From Symploca sp. SIO2E9 (GTDB lineage Bacteria > Cyanobacteriota > Cyanobacteriia > Cyanobacteriales > Coleofasciculaceae), in the NCBI GenBank assembly GCA_010692645.1, contig JAAHGS010000001.1:62001-126000 (forward strand): a stretch of DNA of 64,000 bases. Reading direction: 5' to 3'. Every line of letters begins with the position of its first letter. Position 1 is the stretch's first letter. Shown here in pieces: positions 1 to 9,346 of the stretch. Made by a program: the position numbers and the translations under genes. Under the pieces are notes generated by a model, which saw only the letters and a list, made by a program, of their open reading frames with translations, was not told the origin of the DNA and ran no database searches.

Positions 1-1
1 T

Positions 2-3000
2 GAGGTATTCGATCAATCTAACCGGGTGCAGGTGGTGCAGCAAATTAATCAGTTAGTATATGCTTACCGTAACAATAAGTTTGTGATTACTAGCCGGATT
101 GCCGGTTATCAGGAAGCAGCGCTTGGTAAATGGTTCCGAGAGTTTACTATTGTGCCGATGGAGAATACCCAAATCCAGCAGTTTCTAGAGCGCTGGTGTT
201 TGGCAATTGAAGTAGCGCAACGTCCAGAAGCCGATTCTAGCCTACATCAGCGCGATGCTGCACTAGAGGCAGAGGGTATTTTAGAGGCGATTGAAACTAA
301 GCCGGGAGTGAAACGCTTTGCCGCCAATCCGCTGTTATTGACGATTTTGGCGTTGATTCATCGCAATGGCACCCAATTGCCTCAAAGAAGGGTGGAATTG
401 TATGAACTGGCAACTAAGACTTTAATTGAAGATTGGCAGTTAGGACGCAATGTCCCCTATAGGGCAAAAAAGAAGCAACTAATGTTGGTGGAGGAAGAAG
501 TAACAACGCTACTGGCTCCATTGGCTTTTCAAATGCATCAACATAAGCCTTCTGGATTAGTAACAAAGAAAGAGGTAGAGGAATGGTTAACCCCAAAAAT
601 GGCAGAGCTACAGGGGGTAGAAGAGTCTGAAGCACTGGAGCTAGTCAAGGAGTTTTTGCGGAAGGTGCGGGAGACAACGGGGTTATTTGTGGAGCGAGCC
701 CCAGATGTTTATGGGTTTATGCATCTGACGTTTGAGGAGTATTTTGCTGCTCGCGACATTGCCGATAACGAGATTGACGATATTTTGAGTATTATCAATT
801 CTTACCGCCATCAGGCGCGGTGGAATGAGCCAATTTTGCTGGCGTTGGGGTATTTTAGTCAAGATCAAAGGCGGCTACATCGGTTACTCGGGAAATTGTT
901 TAGCGATTTAGGTAACTATCAGCCCATAATCGCAGGCAAAGAAATTCAGCTCAAAAATGCTGCGGCAGCTAATCCGGTAATGGTATGGTTTTCGCAGCCA
1001 GAGGGAGAGGTACAAGAGTCAGACTCAGTATGGCAGGATTTACTATTTGTGGGGCAGGTGTTGGCAGAGGTGAAAGTCATGCCAAACTTCTGTCGGCAGC
1101 AGGTAGAGAAACTGGTGCTAACCTATTTGGGCTTGAATAAGTATTTCTCAGATGAGTCAACACAGCAATTGTTGAATCGGCTGCGGGGAATTGAGGCATT
1201 TAACCATCAGGTGTTGGAGCGGTTACAGCAGGCAGCAGAAGATGAGCAACTCTCAGAAGAGCAGCGCAACGAGGCATTGGCGGCAATACTTTATGTAGTG
1301 TGTGGCGAGGTAGGAGAAACCTTAACCGATTACGTGACAGCGATTGTTCAACAGTTAACGCCATCCTTGTTTTACGAAATTCGTAATTTGGTTGAAGAAT
1401 TGGGGGTGGAGATGACACCTGCCTTAAAGCGCTCTCTGGAGGATACAAGCTTGGATGTTTCTCAACGTCAAGCTTTAGAGTTTATAACAGGTTTATCTTG
1501 CTTGCGATCAGATCACTATGAGCGTGCGATCGCTAGTTTAAAACTGCTAGTTGATAATACAAATTCCCATCTCGAAGGCTTTATCTTTTGGGCGCTTGCC
1601 ATTGCCTATGAGGAAAAGGATGACTATCAACAGGGACTGCAATACTATCCAAAATGTTCTCAAAAGCTGCAAGTAGGTTCCGACTCTACCGGAATCCTGT
1701 TTTTGTGGTGTAATTGGGGCGTTTGTCATCGTTCACACAAGCAATATGAACAGTCTTTAGAGTGCTTCCAGCAGGCGTTAACGATTTCTAGGGCATCAAA
1801 CAACAGTAAAGCGGAAGCTAATATTCTTGGGAATATTGGCATAAGTTACCAGGATTGGGAAAAGTATGAAGAAGCGATCGACTATTACCAACAAAGCTGC
1901 AAACTATATCAGCAATTAGGTAAAGAAACTGATGTCGCTGACTTGTGGTACCGGATAGGAGATTGCTATCGTAACTGGGGCAAGTATGAGCAGGCACTAG
2001 AAGCACAGCAGCAGGATTTAACGATTCGTCAACGTCTTGATGACCAACCCAGGATTGCCCTTGCCTACTATCAAATGGGACGCATTTATCAGGATTGGGG
2101 GCAGTATCAACAAGCGATCGACTATTACCAACAAAGTCGTCAACTTTATGAGCAATTAGGCAAAGAAACTGATGTCGCTGACTTGTGGTATTGGCTAGCT
2201 GTTTCCTATTGCAACTGGGGCAAATATGAGCAGGCATTAGAAGCACAACAACAGGATTTAACTATTCGTCAACGCTTTGATGACCAACCCAATATTGCCT
2301 TTGCCTACTTTCAACTGGGATATATTTATCAAGATTGGAAAAAGTATCAACAAGCGATTGACTATTACCAACAAAGCCGCCAACTATATGAGCAATTAGG
2401 CAAAGAAACTCATGTCGCTGATCAGTGGTACAACTTAGCTTATTGCTATCGGCAGTGGGGGAAATATGAGCAGGCATTAGAAGCACAGCAGCAGGATTTA
2501 ACTATTCGTCAACGCCTCGATGAGCAATCCAACATTGCCCGTGCCTACCGACAACTAGGACGCTTATATCATGATTGGGAAAAGTATCAACAAGCGATCG
2601 ACTATTACCAACAAAGCCGCCAACTATATCAGGAGTTAGGTAAAGAAACTGATGTTACTAATCAGTATTACTGGATAGCTGATTGCTATCGCAACTGGGG
2701 GAAATATGAGCAGGCATTAGAAGCACAGCAGCAGGAATTAACTATTCGTCAACGCCTTGGTGACCAACCCAATATTGCCTTTGCCTACTATCAACTGGGA
2801 TGCATTTATCATGATTGGGGTAAGTATCAACAAGCCCTCGACTATTACCAACAAAGCCTCCAACTATATCAGGAGTTAGGTAAAAAAAACAATGTCGCTA
2901 ACCAGTATTACTGGATAGGAATTTGCTATCGCAATTGGGGTAAGTATGAGCAGGCATTGGAATATACTCAAGAGTGCTTACAATTGTGCGAAATCCTACA

Positions 3001-4537
3001 AGAACAGATGGGAATAGCTACTGTTAACTATCAACTGGGACGCATCTATCAAGATTGGGAAAAGTATCAACAAGCGATTGACTATCACCAACAAAGCCTC
3101 CAACTATATCAGCAATTAGGCAAAGAAACTAATGTCGCTGACTTGTGGTACTGGCTAGCTGTTTGCTATCGAAACTGGGGCAAGTATGAGCAGGCACTAG
3201 AAGCACAGCAGCAGGTTTTAACGATTCGTCAACGCCTTGATGAGCAACCTAGGATTGCCCTTGCCTACTATCAAATGGGACTTATCTATCGAGATTGGGG
3301 AAAGTATCAACAAGCCCTCGACTATTACCAACAAAGTCGCCAACTATATGAGCAATTAGGTAAAGAAACTAATGTCGCTGACTTGTGGTGCTGGATAGGA
3401 ATTTGCTATCGCAATTGGGGCAAATATGAGCAGGCATTAGAAGCACAGCGGCAGGATTTAAATATTTGTAAACGTCTTGATGAGCAATCCAACATTGCCC
3501 ATGCCTACTATCAACTGGGACGCATCTATCAAAATTGGGGAAAGTATCAACAAGCCCTCGACTATTACCAACAAAGCCTCCAACTATATGAGCAATTAGG
3601 CAAAGAAACTAATGTCGCTAACCAGTGGTACAATCTAGCTGATTGCTATCGGCAGTGGGGGAAATATGAGCAGGCATTAGAAGCACAGCAGCAGGAATTA
3701 ACTATTCGTCAACGTCTTGATGACCAACCCAAAATTGCTGATGCCTACTATCAACTGGGACGCATCTATCAAGATTGGGATAATTATACCGAAGCGATCG
3801 CACACTACGAACAAAGCCGTAAACTCTATGAAACTCTAGACTTACAACAGGGAGTCGCCAATCAGCTATCCTGGCTTGCTGCTTGCTATCAAGATTCAAA
3901 AGACTATACCAAAGCTATTGAGTACTATCAAAGCAGCTTTGAGCTACACCAAGCTCTAGATAACAAGGAAAGCGCCGCTAGAAGGCTTAGACAACTGAGT
4001 AATACCCAACGACTACAAGCAAAAAATTGCTCTAGCCAAGAAGCTACAGCACTACTCCAAGAGGCAGAAAATAACCTGCAACAAGCAATTCAACTCAACA
4101 CCGCAGGCGATTACCGAGACAACCTAGCCTACGACCAAATCTCCCTTGCCCTACTATCTGCCGAGCATCTACGGTGGTTGCCTGAAGATGATACTTCTTT
4201 GCCAAACCATATTGCTTTATTTAAACAATATTACACCACAGGCTTTGCCTATTTCAAGGAACTGGGACAAGCAGTAAACAAAGCTGAGGAAGCCCTAGAA
4301 ATTGCTCGTGCTTATCTAGAAATTAGTCCTTTAGAAAATCTAGAGCAAGCCGAAACCCTGGCTCACCAATCACTGCAAACCTTCCAGGAATTCAACCGCC
4401 GCAAACTAGAAGCCTCTGCTAACAAACTTTTGGGAGAGATTTATCTTTCCCGCGCCCATCGTCAAGAATCAGATGCAACTGCAACTGCTTCCCAACATGG
4501 TGTCGGCAGGGGTCACCCGTTATACCCGGAGGGTTAA
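2..4537 (+). CDS. NACHT-type NTPase with TPR repeats, 5' end outside the window; 3' end interrupted by an IS element
   Basis: The reading frame is open upstream of the listed GTG (EVFDQSNRVQVVQQ...), so it is 5' partial. 'KFVITSRIAGY' and 'RFAANPLLLTILALIHR' are typical of the NACHT sensor region. Many TPR units of the type WGKYEQALEAQQQ/YQQAIDYYQQS follow. Confidence 0.85.
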   Translation, partial: EVFDQSNRVQVVQQINQLVYAYRNNKFVITSRIAGYQEAALGKWFREFTIVPMENTQIQQFLERWCLAIEVAQRPEADSSLHQRDAALEAEGILEAIETKPGVKRFAANPLLLTILALIHRNGTQLPQRRVELYELATKTLIEDWQLGRNVPYRAKKKQLMLVEEEVTTLLAPLAFQMHQHKPSGLVTKKEVEEWLTPKMAELQGVEESEALELVKEFLRKVRETTGLFVERAPDVYGFMHLTFEEYFAARDIADNEIDDILSIINSYRHQARWNEPILLALGYFSQDQRRLHRLLGKLFSDLGNYQPIIAGKEIQLKNAAAANPVMVWFSQPEGEVQESDSVWQDLLFVGQVLAEVKVMPNFCRQQVEKLVLTYLGLNKYFSDESTQQLLNRLRGIEAFNHQVLERLQQAAEDEQLSEEQRNEALAAILYVVCGEVGETLTDYVTAIVQQLTPSLFYEIRNLVEELGVEMTPALKRSLEDTSLDVSQRQALEFITGLSCLRSDHYERAIASLKLLVDNTNSHLEGFIFWALAIAYEEKDDYQQGLQYYPKCSQKLQVGSDSTGILFLWCNWGVCHRSHKQYEQSLECFQQALTISRASNNSKAEANILGNIGISYQDWEKYEEAIDYYQQSCKLYQQLGKETDVADLWYRIGDCYRNWGKYEQALEAQQQDLTIRQRLDDQPRIALAYYQMGRIYQDWGQYQQAIDYYQQSRQLYEQLGKETDVADLWYWLAVSYCNWGKYEQALEAQQQDLTIRQRFDDQPNIAFAYFQLGYIYQDWKKYQQAIDYYQQSRQLYEQLGKETHVADQWYNLAYCYRQWGKYEQALEAQQQDLTIRQRLDEQSNIARAYRQLGRLYHDWEKYQQAIDYYQQSRQLYQELGKETDVTNQYYWIADCYRNWGKYEQALEAQQQELTIRQRLGDQPNIAFAYYQLGCIYHDWGKYQQALDYYQQSLQLYQELGKKNNVANQYYWIGICYRNWGKYEQALEYTQECLQLCEILQEQMGIATVNYQLGRIYQDWEKYQQAIDYHQQSLQLYQQLGKETNVADLWYWLAVCYRNWGKYEQALEAQQQVLTIRQRLDEQPRIALAYYQMGLIYRDWGKYQQALDYYQQSRQLYEQLGKETNVADLWCWIGICYRNWGKYEQALEAQRQDLNICKRLDEQSNIAHAYYQLGRIYQNWGKYQQALDYYQQSLQLYEQLGKETNVANQWYNLADCYRQWGKYEQALEAQQQELTIRQRLDDQPKIADAYYQLGRIYQDWDNYTEAIAHYEQSRKLYETLDLQQGVANQLSWLAACYQDSKDYTKAIEYYQSSFELHQALDNKESAARRLRQLSNTQRLQAKNCSSQEATALLQEAENNLQQAIQLNTAGDYRDNLAYDQISLALLSAEHLRWLPEDDTSLPNHIALFKQYYTTGFAYFKELGQAVNKAEEALEIARAYLEISPLENLEQAETLAHQSLQTFQEFNRRKLEASANKLLGEIYLSRAHRQESDATATASQHGVGRGHPLYPEG

Positions 4538-4583
4538 CGGGCGGGGAATGCCGACCAATAAATAAGCTTGGCGGAGCCAATCA

Positions 4584-4994
4584 TCAATTGGGAGTCGCTT
4601 GTTCATTTACGTATTGCTTAAGCTGTTCTACCGTTACTCCTCCACAGCTAGAGACAAAATAAGAACCACTCCAGAACACTTTCTGTCGATAAACACTACT
4701 CAAGTAGTCATCAAATTCCTTGCGAATTAAACGACTAGAAACAGTCTTAAGGTTAGCTATAAACTTACTCAACTGTACTTTGGGATGATAGCGCACTAAC
4801 AAATGTACATGATCCTCTTCTCCATCAAACTCTAGCATTGTCGCCTCCCACTTTTTGCAAGTTTCACAAAAAATACTAGCTAGTCGGGAATGGATATCTT
4901 TGTTGATAACCTTTCGGCGGTACTTGGTAACAAATACAATGTGAGCGGTAAGAGAGTATACAGACCTAAACCCTCTGTCATAAATACTTTTCAC
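4584..4994 (-). CDS. tnpA: IS200/IS605 family transposase TnpA (Y1 HUH)
   Basis: VYSLTAHIVFVTKYRRKV..., HUH motif in 'EDHVHLLV', and a C-terminal Tyr in 'QLKQYVNEQ'. Confidence 0.93.
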   Translation of the reverse strand: MKSIYDRGFRSVYSLTAHIVFVTKYRRKVINKDIHSRLASIFCETCKKWEATMLEFDGEEDHVHLLVRYHPKVQLSKFIANLKTVSSRLIRKEFDDYLSSVYRQKVFWSGSYFVSSCGGVTVEQLKQYVNEQATPN

Positions 4995-5023
4995 AATCGG
5001 CGATAAGCGGTATAATACTGTTT

Positions 5024-6283
5024 ATGATTCTAACTTACTGCTACCGAATTAAACCTAGTACCGAGCAAGAAGCCTATATGTTGCATACATTAGAGCTTCT
5101 ACGTCGGCACTGGAATTGGTCTTTAGGACAGAGGTTAGATTGGTTAAGAAGAACTCGCTGTCAAATCGACCGTTGTAGTATTGTTTCTGAACCAATTGGT
5201 GAAGTACCACTTAAAGTTAACTACTACACTCAACAGTCTGCACTTAAAGAGACAAAGCGGCTTTTTCCAGAGTACAAAGGTATTTGGGCGGAGGCGCAAC
5301 AGGTTAATTTGCAGCGACTCAAAAAAGCCTGGGAGCGTTGGTTGATTCCCGATAAATCAGGGCGGCGAGGCGGCAGACCTCGGTTTAAAAAACCAGGTCA
5401 ATTGCGCTCATTTGTTTACCCAAGGGTTAACTGCCCAAAAGCTGGCGCTCACATTAACGATGGGGTGTTGAAGCTTTCCAAGATTGGGGAAATGCCAGTG
5501 GTCATGCATCGCCCATTACCCGATGGGTTCAAGTTCAAAACTTGCACCGTTGTTCACAAAGCCGATGGCTGGTATTGCTGCATTGCTGTCGAAGATGAGT
5601 CTGTCCCCGTAGCTAAGCCTTTGGATGAAGTCAAGACTGTCGCGGGAGTAGATGTTGGATTGAAAGAATTTTTAACCACATCGGAGGGAGAAACTGTAGC
5701 AATTCAACAGTTTTACCGGAAAACTCAGAATCATCTAGCACGCCAACAACGTCGATTAGAAAGAAAGCAGAAAGGGAGCAATCGGCACAAAAAACAACAG
5801 AACTTTATTGCTAGAATTCACCAGCGCCTGGGTAGACAGCGTAAAGATTTTCACTATAATGTTGCTCACAAATTAGTTAAATCCTATGACTTGATAGCAG
5901 TAGAAGATTTAAACATCAAAGGTTTAGCTAAAAGCAAACTAGCAAAATCAATTTTAGATGCAGCCTGGGGAAAGTTCATCACTATCCTGGAAACAGTGGC
6001 AGTAAAATGCGGTGTCCGAGTAGTGAAAGTCAACCCCCACGGAACATCTCAAAATTGTTCTAATTGCGGCACAAAGGTTCCTAAAACTCTGTCAGTTCGC
6101 ACTCACGAATGCCCGAAGTGTAAATGTGTCTTAGACAGAGATGAAAATGCGGCAATTAATATCTTAAACCGGGCATTACATGAGGTAGGACTTATCTCGT
6201 CTGCGCGCGGAGGCTTAGTCGGTGGACAGCCCGTGAAACGCGAACTTTTAGGATACGAGGGCGTTCAGCTCTCTATATTTTAG
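5024..6283 (+). CDS. tnpB: RNA-guided endonuclease TnpB (IS605 OrfB)
   Basis: RuvC-like motifs VAGVDVGLKEF, IAVEDLNIKGL and DRDENAAINI, with zinc ribbon CSNCGTK...CPKCKC. All catalytic positions appear intact. Confidence 0.93.
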   Translation: MILTYCYRIKPSTEQEAYMLHTLELLRRHWNWSLGQRLDWLRRTRCQIDRCSIVSEPIGEVPLKVNYYTQQSALKETKRLFPEYKGIWAEAQQVNLQRLKKAWERWLIPDKSGRRGGRPRFKKPGQLRSFVYPRVNCPKAGAHINDGVLKLSKIGEMPVVMHRPLPDGFKFKTCTVVHKADGWYCCIAVEDESVPVAKPLDEVKTVAGVDVGLKEFLTTSEGETVAIQQFYRKTQNHLARQQRRLERKQKGSNRHKKQQNFIARIHQRLGRQRKDFHYNVAHKLVKSYDLIAVEDLNIKGLAKSKLAKSILDAAWGKFITILETVAVKCGVRVVKVNPHGTSQNCSNCGTKVPKTLSVRTHECPKCKCVLDRDENAAINILNRALHEVGLISSARGGLVGGQPVKRELLGYEGVQLSIF

Positions 6284-6323
6284 AAGCCCCTTCTATACCC
6301 GTAGGGTTAGGAGGGGAGTATGT

Positions 6324-6416
6324 CACTTCTTGAATACAAGTCTACAGCACTATCGTGAACTTGATTTAACTGAGAAAGGGGCTGAAGTTGAGCAACTAAT
6401 AGCAACTGTTGATTAA
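6324..6416 (+). pseudogene. Displaced C-terminal tail of the NACHT-TPR gene, downstream of the IS
   Basis: Open frame HFLNTSLQHYRELDLTEKGAEVEQLIATVD*. It continues the interrupted protein (...TASQ|HFLNTSLQHYRELDL...) as a typical TPR-protein C-terminus. Confidence 0.75.
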
Positions 6417-6429
6417 CCTTGAAGAGCTT

Positions 6430-7734
6430 TTAGCCAAAAACAGCTAACTCAGCTTTGAGAAAATCAACAAATTGCCGCGCCGTGCGCCCAGAGCGCCCAT
6501 TGTGACGAGTTGCCCATTGTAGGGCGCGAAACTCTAAATCTGATTGAGGGAGATTAATGCCTGCTTGTGCTGCCAAATGCCGGATAATCTCTAAATAGGT
6601 ATCTTGATTAGCTGGTTCAAAAGTAAGAGTTAAGCCAAAGCGATCGCTAAAGGAAAGTTTCTCTTGCATAGTATCCCAAGCATGCACTTCATCATTATCT
6701 CTGGGAAGGGGGCGATCGCCAAAGAACTCCCTAATCAAGTGACGCCGATTAGAGGTAGCATAAATCACCACATTTTGTGGTCGTTGGGTTACACTGCCTT
6801 CTAAGACAACTTTCATAGCTTTGAAGGCATCATCATCCTCCTCAAAGGAGAGGTCATCAACAAAGATAATAAATTTTTGAGGAACATCCCGCAGTTGCTC
6901 TACAATCGTAGGCAAATCTTTTAAGTCAGATTTCGCCACTTCAATTAGTCGCAGACCTCTTTGAGCATATTTTTGTAACAAAGCCTTGACTAAAGAAGAC
7001 TTACCAGAACCACGACTACCATAGAGAAGGACATGTAGGGCTTGATATCCAGCGAGTAAAAATTCTGTATTCTTAACTAAGGCATCTTGCTGAGACTGGT
7101 AACCTATCAGTTCATTCAACTTGATCGAATCAGGATGAGAAATACCCACCAGTTGCCCTGAGAGCCAACGCAAAGCCTGATATTGGGCAAATAACCCTGT
7201 ACCATATTGTCTGTAGTAAATAGCTAAATCTGAGACAGCATCGGCCCAGTCATCCAACTGCTCTAACTTCTCTCGCACAGAAGCAAAACCGGGCAAGCCA
7301 GCATCCTGGTGATGATGCCAAGTAGTCGGTGCTACAGGTAGTTTTGATGCCAATTTTACCCAGTGACTCAGTTGCTCACTGCTGCAATTATAAAGACTCT
7401 GCAGTGCTTGTAAATCATACTGTGCTGCCGCAACTAGAGCAGGGGGCAAATTCTCCAAAGATGTTAACTGGACTTGTCGAGTAAAGGGATTATCATCGTA
7501 GAGGATTTGCACAAGCATGTAGTCTTGCCAGCTTTGATTGCTAGCAGCCAGGGCTTGAAACCAGTTACCGTAGGCTTGGAGGCAATCTAATCCATCATGC
7601 TGAGAGTGACGAATGGTTTGCAGTAACTTTACAAAGGCAAGACCTATGGGTTTACAAAAGACCGATTGATACAGTAATAGAGATGCAGCTTGGCGTTGTA
7701 GTAATTGAATTGAGGCAGCAGCTGAGTCAACCAT
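6430..7734 (-). CDS. DUF815-family AAA+ ATP-binding protein
   Basis: Walker A 'LLYGSRGSGKSSLVKALL', Walker B 'FIIFVDDLSFEEDD', and 'VVIYATSNRRHLIREFFGDR', which is typical of DUF815. Confidence 0.88.
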   Translation of the reverse strand: MVDSAAASIQLLQRQAASLLLYQSVFCKPIGLAFVKLLQTIRHSQHDGLDCLQAYGNWFQALAASNQSWQDYMLVQILYDDNPFTRQVQLTSLENLPPALVAAAQYDLQALQSLYNCSSEQLSHWVKLASKLPVAPTTWHHHQDAGLPGFASVREKLEQLDDWADAVSDLAIYYRQYGTGLFAQYQALRWLSGQLVGISHPDSIKLNELIGYQSQQDALVKNTEFLLAGYQALHVLLYGSRGSGKSSLVKALLQKYAQRGLRLIEVAKSDLKDLPTIVEQLRDVPQKFIIFVDDLSFEEDDDAFKAMKVVLEGSVTQRPQNVVIYATSNRRHLIREFFGDRPLPRDNDEVHAWDTMQEKLSFSDRFGLTLTFEPANQDTYLEIIRHLAAQAGINLPQSDLEFRALQWATRHNGRSGRTARQFVDFLKAELAVFG

Positions 7735-7779
7735 TGATTAGCTTAACATTGATGGTCGCATCATTATAGGATGCAAAAG

Positions 7780-7865
7780 GAGAGGGGGAGAGGGGGAGAG
7801 GGGGGGATGGGGAGATGGGGGGATGGGGAGATGGGGAGATGGGGGGATGGGGGGATGGGGAGATG
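7780..7865. repeat. G-rich short tandem repeat (ggggagag / gatggggg / gatgggga units)
   Basis: Direct reading of the sequence. Confidence 0.9.
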
Positions 7866-8163
7866 CTTTGAGGAATTCTTATGGAACTATGAAAATGTAA
7901 GCTTTAACTGAAAAGCAGAGGGTTAAAATTGGCGACTTCTATTAACTTCTTATAAGTGAACCTGACTCAGTTGGGGTTAAATCCACATCTGAGTATTCCC
8001 TATTCCCTATTCCCTATTCCCTACTCCCCATTCCCTCTTTAAATGCACCCTAGCTCAAGAAACCGAAAAATAACTTCGAGCGAGATACGGGATTTATCCG
8101 GGCGCTACTTCCTTTTTAATCCTCGTCGTTTTAACGTCAGGAGACTTCAAAACTAACACTAAC

Positions 8164-9000
8164 ATGTTGCAAATACTTAGTGGATTTGGATTTCTAACCG
8201 GGGCCAGCTACCCTTTGCGTTCACTAGCGCTTTTGGGGCGTACTCCTCGCCTGTGGAACTACCTAATTATGCCGATTTTGGTTAATATCGTGGTTGGGAT
8301 TATCCTCTATGCGGGGTTACTCATTCCTAGTTTACGGGCTACTGAAAGCTTGGAAATGGTGCTTTCTAATTGGTTAGAAGCTATCCTTACTAACCTTCCA
8401 ACTTGGCTTGGTTTCCTTAGGTTTCTAGCAACTGGCATCGATTTTTTACTAGACGTGCTACTGATAGGGTTGCTATTCTTTCTCACTGGTTTTTTATTGG
8501 TACAATTTGGTACACTCCTAGGTGCGCCATGGTATGGTCAACTCTCGGAAAAATTGGAAGAGTTGCGTACTGGTAAGATACAAATAGTAGAAGTAGGAAT
8601 AGTCCGGGATATTGGACGAGCAATTCTGTTTGAATTAAAAAAATTAGTTTTAGCTTTGGTAATAGGGCTGCCTTTGCTAATGCTGAATTTTTTACCTGGA
8701 ATTGGGACTACTGTTGCTACTGTTGGTGGTTTTATGCTGACAGCAACTATTATCTGCCTCGATTTTCTAGACGGTCCTTCAGAACGTAGACGCTTCAGTT
8801 TTCGGAAAAAATTAGCAATTGTGTTTGGCTGCTTACCTGCTAGTGCTGGCTTTAGTATTGTTTGTATCGGATTAGTGAGCTTGCCACTGTTAAATTTTGT
8901 AACTATTCCTCTGTGTGTAGCATCTGGAACGCTGTTTTGGTGCGATCGCGTTTTGCCCACACTAGCACCATCTAGGGAAAATTTCAGTCATGGGGAGTAG
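8164..9000 (+). CDS. EI24 domain-containing (CysZ-like) membrane protein
   Basis: SGFGFLTGASYPLRSLALLGRTPRLWNYLIMPILVN..., several TM segments, and the motif 'WYGQLSEKLEELRTG'. Confidence 0.75.
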   Translation: MLQILSGFGFLTGASYPLRSLALLGRTPRLWNYLIMPILVNIVVGIILYAGLLIPSLRATESLEMVLSNWLEAILTNLPTWLGFLRFLATGIDFLLDVLLIGLLFFLTGFLLVQFGTLLGAPWYGQLSEKLEELRTGKIQIVEVGIVRDIGRAILFELKKLVLALVIGLPLLMLNFLPGIGTTVATVGGFMLTATIICLDFLDGPSERRRFSFRKKLAIVFGCLPASAGFSIVCIGLVSLPLLNFVTIPLCVASGTLFWCDRVLPTLAPSRENFSHGE

Positions 9001-9066
9001 GGAGCAGGGAGTAGGGAGTAGGGAGCAGGGAGCAAGATTTCTTCCCCCATCTCCCCGAGCCATCCC

Positions 9067-9242
9067 CCGCTGCTGTCAATCTGAGTTGGGAGAATCAGTA
9101 AGAGGCTTAACCACTTTGGCGATCGCTTGTCCGATAAAATCTTTGATCAACTCATCCCTGCGGCTAAGTTTGAACTGCTGCTGTACTACCTCAGTAATAC
9201 CACCATCACCCCAATCTTGGTCATTACGGAAATATTCAATTT
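9067..9242 (-). pseudogene. Duplicated 3'-end fragment of the GTPase gene at 11522-13132
   Basis: Translated IEYFRNDQDWGDGGITEVVQQQFKLSRRDELIKDFIGQAIAKVVKPLTDSPNSD is nearly identical to the C-terminus of the downstream GTPase. Confidence 0.9.
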
Positions 9243-9271
9243 CAGTAGATTGGTTTAAATTAGCAGATAAA

Positions 9272-9297
9272 CCCAGCATTTGTAAAGGGTTGCTGGG
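9272..9297 (-). terminator. Stem-loop downstream of the MACPF gene, putative terminator
   Basis: cccagca...tgctggg perfect 7-bp stem just past the minus-strand stop codon; only a short T run follows. Confidence 0.4.
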
Positions 9298-9346
9298 CTT
9301 TGTTCCTGAATATAACTTATGAGATGGAGGATTGATTAGCTAGTAA

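Larger units (their letters stand above)
4497..6322. mobile_element. IS200/IS605-family insertion sequence with divergent tnpA and tnpB; boundaries approximate
   Basis: HUH Y1 transposase and TnpB ORFs are flanked by subterminal hairpins. Left: gtcggca...cccgtta/taacggg...tgccgac (4502-4555). Right: ccccttcta tacccgtagggt taggagggg (6287-6316). Both share a 'tatacccg-agggtt' core. The host gene's reading frame resumes on the right. Confidence 0.88.

Noticed and set aside
1818-3899. Minus-strand ORFs (142, 74 and 65 aa) with mutual similarity inside the TPR region
   Set aside because: Antisense of the 240-bp TPR repeats; similarity is inherited from the repeats.
8538-8960. 140-aa minus-strand ORF
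   Set aside because: Lies entirely opposite the EI24 gene, low-quality composition, no recognised domain.
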